In this document: one piece after another, positions 1 through 7,834 of the stretch
Layout: every line of letters begins with the position of its first letter
Position numbering within the stretch: the first letter of the stretch is position 1
Origin: Gordonia sp. OPL2
GTDB lineage: Bacteria; Actinomycetota; Actinomycetes; Mycobacteriales; Mycobacteriaceae
Length of the DNA stretch: 64,000 nucleotides
Assembly: GCF_003797825.1 (NCBI RefSeq)
Contig: NZ_RKME01000001.1
Location: 496,001 to 560,000 of the forward strand
Reading direction: 5' to 3'
Made by a program: the position numbers and the translations under genes
The notes under the pieces: model-generated
Databases searched by the model: none
The model's input: the letters and a program-made list of their open reading frames with translations, nothing else
Told to the model about the DNA's origin: nothing

Positions 1-726
1 GTCGAGTTCGCCGACGTCATCCTCGTCAGCAAAACTGACCTCATCGACGACCGGCAACTCGCCGAATTGACCGGCGTGCTGCGCACGTTCAATGCATCCG
101 CGAAGCTCGTGCCAATGGCGCACGGTGACATCGCACTGGAAACCATCATGAACACCGGCCTGTTTTCTCTCGAGAAGGCGGCTACATCGCCGGGATGGTT
201 GCAGGAACTGCGCGGCGAACACATTCCCGAAACCGAGGAGTACGGGATCGCCTCCGTCGTCTACCGCCAGCGGGCTCCCTTCCACCCGCAGCGCCTCCAC
301 AGATTTCTCGCCGACGAGTGGAGCAACGGAAACCTGCTGCGCGCCAAAGGATACTTCTGGAACGCCGCTCGGTTCACCGAAACCGGGAGCATCTCCCAGG
401 CAGGCCATCGGATCCGGCACGGGTACATCGGGCGATGGTGGAGGTTTCTGCCCGAGGGCTTTTGGCCAACTGATGATCATCGCCGCAGAGGCATCCTCGA
501 CCAGTGGGAGGAACCCGTCGGCGACTGCCGGCAAGAGCTGGTATTCATCGGTCAAGACATCGATCGCGACATCCTGCACCAGCAACTCGACGAGTGCCTG
601 TTGACCATCGAGGAGATCGCGCTCGGCCCAGACGTCTGGACCACCTGGCCAGACCCACTCGGTCCCGGCCACAGCGAGACAGTGATAAGCCACGTCGCGC
701 AAACGGGGCATGCGACGACTCCGTGA
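1..726 (+). CDS. CobW/G3E-family GTP-binding metallochaperone, C-terminal part (5' end outside window)
   Basis: The frame is open from base 1, so the N-terminus with Walker A lies upstream. The first residues carry the SKTDL guanine-specificity motif (NKxD type) of G3E GTPases. From about residue 80 follows a CobW C-terminal domain (YGIASVVYRQRAPFHPQRL and onward). G3E proteins use GTP to deliver metals such as zinc, cobalt or iron to client proteins. The metal and client cannot be read from this fragment; zinc is the usual guess when such genes sit beside ArsR-type regulators. It ends 40 bases before an ArsR-type gene on the same strand. Confidence 0.85.
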   Translation, partial: VEFADVILVSKTDLIDDRQLAELTGVLRTFNASAKLVPMAHGDIALETIMNTGLFSLEKAATSPGWLQELRGEHIPETEEYGIASVVYRQRAPFHPQRLHRFLADEWSNGNLLRAKGYFWNAARFTETGSISQAGHRIRHGYIGRWWRFLPEGFWPTDDHRRRGILDQWEEPVGDCRQELVFIGQDIDRDILHQQLDECLLTIEEIALGPDVWTTWPDPLGPGHSETVISHVAQTGHATTP

Positions 727-766
727 ACCCCACAAGTGACGACGGTAGAGTTGCACGAGGTGCAGG

Positions 767-1147
767 ATGGCACCCGCAAATACCGTGGAGGTACTGGTGC
801 ACGACAACGAGGAGTCGGCGTTCTCCGTGCTGGCCGACCAAGTGCGTCGCCAGATCCTCGACGTACTCGCCGAGAACGGTGAGTGCAGTGCCGGCTTCAT
901 CAGCGATCGGATCACGTCTGTCGGCCGAACCACCGTCTCTGCCCATCTCAAGGCATTGCGGTTGTCAGGCATGGTGATCGAGCGACGAGACGGTCGCCAC
1001 CGATACTTCTCGATCGACCCGGCCGGCCCGACGCAGGACGCGCTCGCGTTCCTGCAGAGCCTCCTCAACGGCGCACTTGCGACATCCACCGAGCAACCGC
1101 ACGCTCCCGAATCGTCAACGCCACCCGCTTCAGGCCGCACGGCCTAA
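767..1147 (+). CDS. ArsR-family winged-helix transcriptional regulator
   Basis: 126 residues. The core matches an ArsR winged helix: FSVLADQVRRQILDVLAENG is helix 1-2, then TTVSAHLKALRLSGMVIERR is the recognition helix and wing, followed by YFSIDP. No CxC or other clear metal-binding cysteine cluster is present, so it may respond to something other than a thiophilic metal. ArsR repressors of this subgroup are often paired with SRPBCC proteins, and the next gene, 34 bases downstream, begins with an SRPBCC-like domain. The C-terminal 25 residues are Ser/Thr/Pro-rich and probably disordered. Confidence 0.85.
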   Translation: MAPANTVEVLVHDNEESAFSVLADQVRRQILDVLAENGECSAGFISDRITSVGRTTVSAHLKALRLSGMVIERRDGRHRYFSIDPAGPTQDALAFLQSLLNGALATSTEQPHAPESSTPPASGRTA

Positions 1148-1181
1148 GTATCTTCATTCGGCCGAATAGGGGAGCAGCGCG

Positions 1182-2594
1182 GTGTCAGCCCTATCGGTCA
1201 CCGCGCAGACCTTTGTCGATATGGGCCCCGCGCGAGCGTTCCAGATGTTCGCCGACGGCCATCTCCTCGGTGCCGAATGCGCGACAATGATCGTCGGAGC
1301 CGCGATTGCACTCCCACTGCCGGTCAGCGATGTCGCAGGCAGGGGCTCCGAGATCACCGTTCTCGGTCGGGTAATGGCCATTCGCCCCGTTCAAAGAGTG
1401 GTGATCGTGCATCATCAGCCGTGGCCGGGTGTCCTGACGGTACGGTTTCACCGGGACGGCAGCGGCACCCGTGTGACCCTCGAGTCACAGATCGACACCG
1501 AAGGTATCGACTGGCTGGCGCGCAGGCGTGGATTCGATTCACCGGCACCGCCGGACCCCAACACCCACCGGATCGGGCTGCTCCTGAGTAAGTCCGGATC
1601 GGCGGCCGTGTTCGCCCAGGCAACGCAGGCGCTCGCCGAGATGGCCGTTGACGAAATCAACGCCGACGGCGGAATCCGGCGCAAACCCGTCGAACTCCGA
1701 ATCGGCGACGACGCCTCGCAATCGTGGACCGGCGTCGCCGAAGCTTCACGACTGGTCCGTGAGGGATGCCGGGCCATCTTTGCCTGCGTCACCTCCGCGA
1801 CATTCAACGCCGTCGTTGCGGCACGGCCGTCGGCCGGAACGCTGTTGGTGCATACGGTCCTGAACGAGGGTGGCGCGTCGCGCGATAATGTGGTCCGGCT
1901 CGGTGAACGTCCGACGAGCCAGGTGCGCGTCGGCATTCCGCGGCTGATGGCAGACACCGGCATGTATCGATGGTTCTTCGTCGGACAACGGTATTCGTGG
2001 TCGTTTGGCGCGCACATGTCCGCGCGGGGAGTGGTGTCCGAATCTGGCGGATCGGTGGTGGGCGAATCTTACGTCGATCTCGGGACCACCGATTTCGAGC
2101 CGACCCTTGCTCGAATCCGCCGATCGGGCGCCGAGTTGATCCTCACCTCTCTGGTCGGACATGACGAAGTGGCATTTCAGCGCGCCTTCGCCGCGACGGA
2201 ACTCCGCAGCACGACAAAGACTTTTGCGCTTGTGCTCGACGAGGCGACCCTCCAGCTCATCGGAGCCGACGCAGCTCAGGGCATGCGGACCGCTTTCGGC
2301 TACTTCGAGAGTCTCGACACCCGAACAAACCGTTCCCTGGTTCGCCGCTACCGGGAGCGGTCCGGATCATCCCTCGTGCCACCGATCAGCTCACTGACTG
2401 AAACCACCTACGAAGCGATTCTGGCCTATGCCCGCGCCAACCGACACGACGAGGCGCTCAGCGGCGCCGAGTACCTCGAGTCAATCGCGACGGATTCCGG
2501 ACGAGGGCCGGGGATTCGTCCCCTCCTCGGGTCGTCGATCTACCTCGGTGAGGTGATCGACGGGTCGATCGAGCCCATCGACTATCGCGCGTAG
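1182..2594 (+). CDS. SRPBCC-like domain fused to an AmiC/UrtA-type ligand-binding domain
   Basis: 470 residues; GTG start after a GGGGAG ribosome site. Residues 1 to about 112 look like an SRPBCC/AHSA1 fold (VDMGPARAFQMFADG, then strands ending GTRVTLESQIDTEGIDW). From about residue 128 (HRIGLLLSKSGSAAVFAQ) it becomes a type 1 periplasmic-binding fold of the amide/urea/branched-chain amino acid group, with AMAVDEINADGGIRRKPVEL and a C-terminal TETTYEAILAYARA segment. There is no signal peptide or lipobox, so it should be cytosolic. AmiC of the Pseudomonas amidase operon is a known cytosolic sensor built on this fold. A sensor or adaptor role with the adjacent ArsR protein is an inference. Confidence 0.7.
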   Translation: MSALSVTAQTFVDMGPARAFQMFADGHLLGAECATMIVGAAIALPLPVSDVAGRGSEITVLGRVMAIRPVQRVVIVHHQPWPGVLTVRFHRDGSGTRVTLESQIDTEGIDWLARRRGFDSPAPPDPNTHRIGLLLSKSGSAAVFAQATQALAEMAVDEINADGGIRRKPVELRIGDDASQSWTGVAEASRLVREGCRAIFACVTSATFNAVVAARPSAGTLLVHTVLNEGGASRDNVVRLGERPTSQVRVGIPRLMADTGMYRWFFVGQRYSWSFGAHMSARGVVSESGGSVVGESYVDLGTTDFEPTLARIRRSGAELILTSLVGHDEVAFQRAFAATELRSTTKTFALVLDEATLQLIGADAAQGMRTAFGYFESLDTRTNRSLVRRYRERSGSSLVPPISSLTETTYEAILAYARANRHDEALSGAEYLESIATDSGRGPGIRPLLGSSIYLGEVIDGSIEPIDYRA

Positions 2595-3837
2595 CGACTG
2601 CCTGCAATCGGGCCATCAGCGACCCTGACCAGTCGGATCGAATGCCATCCTGGACGCCGACACCCGCAGAAGCCCTGAGGGTGGACACCAAACGTACGGA
2701 GCACCAGGTGATTGACCAGTGGCGTCGTCGACACCACCCACAAAGGCACCCGCGACGCAACGGTCTAGCGGTCGCGATCGGATTGAGCGGGATCCGGTTC
2801 CGGAGCGAATGGCCAGTGGTGCGGCCGTCAGAGGAAACTCGGCGCGGCCCAGCTTCTCGACAAGGCTGCGCAGGCCTTCGAGCCGTATCCACCTCCAGGA
2901 ATGTGAGGCCTATGCACGCCAGCCCGAGTTGATGGAGGGGGATCAGACGACCGCTGCGATGCGTCGGGGGGCGTTGGAGATCTGACGCGAGCGAAAAGCA
3001 ACCGGGTACCCTCGCGGACCAGACTCGCGGCGCCGACACCGGGCTGACGGAGTGATCAGATCCTGCGTACCTCGAGCGTTGTCTGCACCCCGACGACTCG
3101 CGGTCGGCCTCAGTTATTCGTCACAGTGAAAGAAAAAACGAGATGAAGAGGGCGCCATGTTTATGGGGAGGCCGACTTCTCCTACGCGACGTCCCGCCCG
3201 CAGCAGGACCTTGGTGTGAACGGTCGGGGGGAGTGGCGAATGCCGACGCCATTGAGCTGCGGTTCGCCATTCGGGGTGAAATCGGAGCCCCGGGAATCTT
3301 GTCAAAACCCGTGGCGAATGTTTGGTCGAGGTCCTGACCAGCAGCTTTTGGCGCCCACATGTCTGACAGTTGGCCGCCCGCGAAAACCGGCTGGAGGCCC
3401 GAGGGCCGTTCGCGCAGTACAGTTGCCCAAGCGGCCGGCTCTCGGATGCTGCAAGGGACCCGTCCGGCCGCGTCGAGGTAGGCGCACGCTTAGTCTACGG
3501 TTCGTGGGTCATTGACCAGGTTCCGGAGGATGCCGACGACGGTGATCGCTGAGCTGATCGGCGGGACCAGGAGGTGAGACCCTTTTGACCGTCGCCACTG
3601 CATTCCGCAGTCTGCGCCGGTTGGATCAAACGGATCACCATCGCCGCCAGTCCACTCGAATCGGACGCGTTCTTAAGTGACTTGCTCGGTCTCGATATTG
3701 CGTCGACCTGCTGGCACACTTGCTCCGGATTATGTAGCACGGCTTTGGAATTGGCGACACAGCTCGTCGATCAGCGTTGATGGGCGCGAGGATAGATAGG
3801 ATCAGCGTGACCAGCAGCTAACCACGGAGGGGCCCCG
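2595..3837. other. Long stretch without a recognisable gene, at the island's left edge
   Basis: About 1.24 kb in which the open frames on both strands are short, Arg/Ser/Pro-rich and lack ribosome sites or recognisable motifs. One copy of a split repeat lies at 3214-3239. The stretch separates host-like genes from the methyltransferase region, so it may hold decayed genes or recombination debris; no family was recognised. Confidence 0.5.
3214..3239 (+). repeat. Split direct repeat, copy 1 (partner at 7276-7301)
   Basis: The sequence is GTGTGAACG, five variable bases, then GGGGAGTGGCGA. The same 9+12 conserved bases with the same five-base gap occur at 7276-7301. A CATTGAG heptamer also follows downstream of both copies, at different distances (3250 and 7337). 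The two copies bracket the methyltransferase/HEPN-like pair. Confidence 0.6.
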
Positions 3838-3915
3838 TTGAAGCAGTCGCGCCCGATGCGGATAACGGATGAGACGGATTTGGAGGACGCCATGGCCTCC
3901 GACGAGGACAAGTAG
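3838..3915 (+). CDS. Possible 25-residue leader ORF before the methyltransferase
   Basis: TTG start five bases after a strong CGGAGGGG ribosome site. It encodes a short acidic peptide ending DLEDAMASDEDK and stops at 3913-3915, five bases before the ATG at 3920 where I place the methyltransferase start. It could be a leader peptide for coupled translation, or the original N-terminus of the methyltransferase cut off by a frameshift. An internal ATG at 3856 is an alternative start. Confidence 0.35.
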   Translation: MKQSRPMRITDETDLEDAMASDEDK

Positions 3916-3919
3916 GGCA

Positions 3920-6445
3920 ATGGGGACAAGAAGCGCACCGCACCCGGCGATTCGCGTAGTGCTAGAGGACTCCGACACAGTGCCGAATTCCGACAGGGAA
4001 CGCGGCCCGGTTGGCCTGGAGCACGCGACGAGCGTGTCCCTGGCCCGGGCCCTTGCCGTCGGTGGGCTCGGTCGCCTCGATCCGGGTCTCATGACTGTCG
4101 ACGTCTGGGATCCCGCGGTCGGCTTGGGGTTCGCCGGTTTCCTCCTAGTCGAAGCGCTCCAATCGTCGGGAGTAGAGGTCCGCTACCGCGGCCAGGACAT
4201 CAACGAAGCCGCCGCCGCCGCGAGCCGTCGTCGATTTGAGGCGGTCAACAACGCCGAAGTCGCTCATGCGGACACGCTGGCGCACGATGCCTTTAAGGAC
4301 TTCAGCGCCGATCTGGTGATCGTCGACGCGCCCTGGGGGATGGACTGGCGGGACTCGGCCGAACTCGTGGAAGCGCGGCAGTCAAACGGCGAGTTCGGGT
4401 TCGGCCTCCCGCAGCGCTCCGACAGCACCTGGCTGTTCATCTCCTTGGCACTCGAGAAGCTTCATCCGGCGGAGCAGGGCGGGGGACGTGTCGCGGCACT
4501 GGTGAACCCGGGCGCGTTGAGCTCCGGCGGTGCAACCGGTGCGGTGCGGCAGCGGATCGTCGACGCCGGCCTTCTGGAATCGGTCACCCGGCTCCCAGAC
4601 GGCCTTGCGCCGAACACAGCGATCCCCCTCTACCTTCTAACATTCTCGAACAACGCCAGCGACGTCTCCCGGGGCAAAGCGATGATCGCCGATTTGCAGA
4701 CGATGTTCACCACGGAGCGCCGCCGCAGGTCGATCCCGGTCGAAGCGTTCCATGAGCTCGAATCCGGGCTGCGGACGAAGAAGTCGGGCCCACGCAACCG
4801 CACCATCAGCACTCACCAGTTCACGCGAAGGGACGCACGGCTGTCGCGCGTCACAAGCGAGGGCCGTCAGCTCTCGTGGCGCGTCACCACGTACAACGAC
4901 ACAGCGATCGACGGTGAATTACTGGAGGCTCGCTATGGGCCAGACTCCGGCGTCTCACTGACCGAGAAGCCGCGCGAGACCGTCGACCTCGATCCCAGTC
5001 GTGTCTTCAGGGACGACTCGCGCGAGATGCTGCGAGACATGGCCGCAAAGGGCTGGCCAAGCCGGCGTCTGAGCAGTCTCCTCGCTCGAGAGCCCGACGC
5101 TGAGACTGTTTCGAATGATGATGAGCAGGGCGATCGGCGGTTGTTCGTGCCCACCAGTTCGGATGGCAGAGCCGCCACGGATCTGTCCGAGACGAACGCC
5201 GGCGGGCGGGTTCTGGCGATCCAGCTCGAAGACGGCGCGGTCTTTCTGCCCTTCATGGCGGCGTGGCTCAACTCGGAGCAGGGCGTTGCCAGTCGGTTCC
5301 GTGCGATCGACAAGGGAGGCTCGGGCCCCCACCTCAAGGCATTGCGGTCGGACGCCAACTCATTGATGCGGTGGGCCGACGAGCTCATCGTGCCGGTCCC
5401 GAATCTTCGCGTCCAGCTCGCCCTCGCATCGGCGGACGAGCGGCTCAGCTCGTTCCAGGCTGACCTCGGCGCCCGACGGGCGAGCCTCTGGTCGGCGCCG
5501 GATAACGCTGACGAGGTGGTGAGCAAGGTCGCTGGCGCCTTCGACGACTCGTTGACGACCTGGCTCGACCAGCTGCCCTACCCGATCGCATCGGCGTTGT
5601 GGACCGCAGAGTCCGCCCCGTCGGTGGGGGAGCAGCAGCGCGCCTATCTCCACGCCTGGGAGGCGATCGTGACCTTCCACGCGACTGTCCTGCTCGCCGC
5701 CAGCCGTAGCGATCCGGGCGGCAGCAGCGAGACCGAGGCCGCAATTCGTCAAACCCTGCATGAGCAGCACTTAGGCATCGAGAAGGCTTCCTTCGGAACT
5801 TGGGTGGTCATCGTCGAGAAGACGGCGAAGAACCTGCGCAGCGCGTTAGAAGACGGCGACGCCGATGACGAGGCGCGAGTCCGCCGCGCGTTCGCCGAAC
5901 TTGGCCGTGCCGGTATCGAGCGGATGATCTCGAAAGACGTCGTCAAGAAGTTCAAGGAGGTGAACGGCAAGCGCAACCGGTGGTCTGGCCACACGGGGTA
6001 CACCTCGAAGCAGGAGCTGAGAACACAGGTCGACTCGCTCGACTCGGACCTCAGAGAGCTCCGCGGGCTCCTCGGGAACGTCTGGTCACAGCTGGTGCTG
6101 GTCCGCCCCGGAAGCGCCAAGCGCCGCCGCGACGGCCTCGTCCAGACCGCCGAGGTCGCCGTGGGGACTCGGACGCCCTTTGCAACCAGGGAGTTCGTCG
6201 TGGGGGACCACATGTTCGAAGACGAGCTCTACCTCGTCCGGGACGGGTCACAGTCGCCGTTGCGGCTAGGGCACTTCGTGCAGCTCCGCGCAGCGCCGAG
6301 CAGCGCTCAGTTCACCACCTACTTCTACAACCGGACCGAGGGGCGCAGCGTGCGCATGGTCAGCTACCAGTACGGGCCTGAGAGCGAACTACAGGACGAC
6401 GTAGAGAGCCTCCTTGCGGACTTCGGGGGACTCGCTGAAGCGTAA
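3920..6445 (+). CDS. Single-chain type I-like N6-adenine DNA methyltransferase (HsdM-HsdS-like fusion) with extra C-terminal domain
   Basis: 841 residues from the ATG at 3920; 3869 is a possible earlier in-frame start. Residues 64-70 (DPAVGLG) match the SAM-binding motif I of HsdM. DAPW at about 136-139 stands where N6-adenine methylases have NPPF/Y. The segment through LLESVTRLPDGLAPNTAIP is the usual HsdM continuation. Around residues 440-520 the text FLPFMAAWLNSEQG and LIVPVPNLRVQLALASADERL resembles an HsdS target-recognition half. The last 270 residues are helical (AYLHAWEAIVTFHATVLLAA) and then an unrecognised domain. No HsdR-type nuclease gene is adjacent. It may be a solitary methylase or the modification arm of a module with the next gene. 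Confidence 0.75.
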   Translation: MGTRSAPHPAIRVVLEDSDTVPNSDRERGPVGLEHATSVSLARALAVGGLGRLDPGLMTVDVWDPAVGLGFAGFLLVEALQSSGVEVRYRGQDINEAAAAASRRRFEAVNNAEVAHADTLAHDAFKDFSADLVIVDAPWGMDWRDSAELVEARQSNGEFGFGLPQRSDSTWLFISLALEKLHPAEQGGGRVAALVNPGALSSGGATGAVRQRIVDAGLLESVTRLPDGLAPNTAIPLYLLTFSNNASDVSRGKAMIADLQTMFTTERRRRSIPVEAFHELESGLRTKKSGPRNRTISTHQFTRRDARLSRVTSEGRQLSWRVTTYNDTAIDGELLEARYGPDSGVSLTEKPRETVDLDPSRVFRDDSREMLRDMAAKGWPSRRLSSLLAREPDAETVSNDDEQGDRRLFVPTSSDGRAATDLSETNAGGRVLAIQLEDGAVFLPFMAAWLNSEQGVASRFRAIDKGGSGPHLKALRSDANSLMRWADELIVPVPNLRVQLALASADERLSSFQADLGARRASLWSAPDNADEVVSKVAGAFDDSLTTWLDQLPYPIASALWTAESAPSVGEQQRAYLHAWEAIVTFHATVLLAASRSDPGGSSETEAAIRQTLHEQHLGIEKASFGTWVVIVEKTAKNLRSALEDGDADDEARVRRAFAELGRAGIERMISKDVVKKFKEVNGKRNRWSGHTGYTSKQELRTQVDSLDSDLRELRGLLGNVWSQLVLVRPGSAKRRRDGLVQTAEVAVGTRTPFATREFVVGDHMFEDELYLVRDGSQSPLRLGHFVQLRAAPSSAQFTTYFYNRTEGRSVRMVSYQYGPESELQDDVESLLADFGGLAEA

Positions 6446-6580
6446 GGGTGCCCGCCGGTACGCGCGCCGTTCGGTGTAGGAGCGCGCACGGGGGCTGAGG
6501 TGTCGTCGAAGTAGCGCAAACCGCGCTGACTGCCCAGAAAATTGGTCGCACTCGTCGGCCCCCGGATCTAGAGTCATCCG

Positions 6581-7195
6581 ATGGGCTCGAATCTGTTCTC
6601 AAACTATCCGGCCGATAAGTATCGAGACCTCGTCATGCGAAGAGGAGCGGCCGGACTATCCGAGTATGCGATGTACTTCCGCGAGGCCGCAGACCGACTC
6701 GCCGCCTCGTTTACCGGTAAGCCGTTTGACGACACTATCTTCATGCCGTGGCTCTACCTCCATCGCCATGCAACCGAACTTCTGTTGAAGACGGCAATCA
6801 CCGAAGCAGCGCGACTACGTCGGGTGGAGGATCGAGACGCTTCATTGACCTCAAAAGCGATTAAGGAGCGACTGAAATCTAGGCTCGGACACCGACTATT
6901 GCCGCTCTTGGACGAGCTCGACCTGCATCTCGAGGCGCTCACTCTCGAAAAGACTCCGCCGGCGGCCCGATTGACGCTGGCGCGCCTCGCCCAACTCGAT
7001 CCGAACGGAGAGTCGTTCCGGTACAACGGCGGCCTGCCGAACGTCGATGATCGCGTGGACTTTCCGTCGCTCAACAACGCGCTGAGCGAAATGTTGGACG
7101 TATTAGCCGGAACGCTCGATGTCCTCGATGAGTATTCCGACTACCAGCGCGACATGGCTGACTATGCTGACGCTAGCGATTACATGGATCTCTGA
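6581..7195 (+). CDS. HEPN-like helical protein, function unknown
   Basis: 204 residues, mostly helical. The WLYLHRHATELLLKTAI segment (about residues 52-68) and the later GHRLLPLLDELDLHLEAL segment resemble helices of HEPN-superfamily proteins. RLKSRLGH fits the loose Rx4-6H pattern of HEPN RNases, although that pattern is weak evidence alone. The C-terminal FRYNGGLPNVDDRVDF segment is also seen in such proteins. It follows the methyltransferase by 135 bases on the same strand. Third codon positions are less GC-rich than in host genes such as ilvD, consistent with transfer. A ribosome site is not obvious before the ATG. Confidence 0.5.
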   Translation: MGSNLFSNYPADKYRDLVMRRGAAGLSEYAMYFREAADRLAASFTGKPFDDTIFMPWLYLHRHATELLLKTAITEAARLRRVEDRDASLTSKAIKERLKSRLGHRLLPLLDELDLHLEALTLEKTPPAARLTLARLAQLDPNGESFRYNGGLPNVDDRVDFPSLNNALSEMLDVLAGTLDVLDEYSDYQRDMADYADASDYMDL

Positions 7196-7834
7196 GCCCA
7201 GCGGCGCACAGCCGACAGGAGACCGACTTTCGTCGCAATCTGCGGTTCTCTCTCGAGATTCGCCAGGGGCGACGAGTGTGAACGACTAAGGGGAGTGGCG
7301 AGCGAGACGGTGCCTCACCTGGGGGAGTGCCAGATGCATTGAGATTCTCAAGGTCCCGATCGTTTCACTTTCCGCAACATTCGTTTTGCAAGGCTTTGAC
7401 CTCTCTTCGTGCATACCCACAATCGAATGATTCGAGTTGGCGTCGACCAAAGGCACCGACGAACAGATAGTCCAATTCGCATGCTGCCGCACGACTTCGG
7501 GACCCACGGGTCCGCCGATTTCCGCGTTCGCTGACGGCCCGAGACTCGCGTCTGGACTGTCGCATTCTTCGTCGTCAATATCGTCATCGGGATCTTACGA
7601 GCCGTCAGGAGCGTCAGGCATTTCCCTGCGAGTTTCACGTATATCGTCCGACCGTTGGGCTTCCCGGAGACACGCCAGCGTTCGTCACCATCGCCAGCCC
7701 CTTGCGCAGACACGCCAGGCGGCAACGCAGGCATCGGACACGCGGGTGTCGCGACGAACGATCGTTGTGACTACTACATAGAATCTACGCGGACAGTTCG
7801 TAGACGAGCGCCGGAACACTGCTGGTCCTCGGGG
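7196..7834. other. Intergenic stretch with a repeat copy and a possible decayed minus-strand gene
   Basis: No intact gene is recognised. Copy 2 of the split repeat lies at 7276-7301. On the minus strand, frame 7734 to about 7590 reads ERWRVSGKPNGRTIYVKLAG and then LTAR, loosely like the core of small DUF4258/BrnT-type toxins. Continuing this reading into the acidic segment DDDIDDEECDSP needs a frameshift near 7590. It could be a decayed small gene; this is weak. Confidence 0.25.
7276..7301 (+). repeat. Split direct repeat, copy 2 (partner at 3214-3239)
   Basis: GTGTGAACG, five bases, GGGGAGTGGCGA. It is identical to copy 1 at the 21 outer bases and differs at all five central ones. A second GGGGGAGTG follows at about 7321-7329, before the shared CATTGAG. 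Confidence 0.6.

Noticed and set aside
2458..3039. 193-codon minus-strand frame at the island's left edge
   Set aside because: Arg/Ser-rich, overlaps the end of the SRPBCC-AmiC fusion gene and has no motif or ribosome site.
7655..7834. 60-residue N-terminal extension of GajA
   Set aside because: Low-complexity Pro/Ser/Arg sequence unlike GajA; conserved sequence begins at the ATG at 7835.
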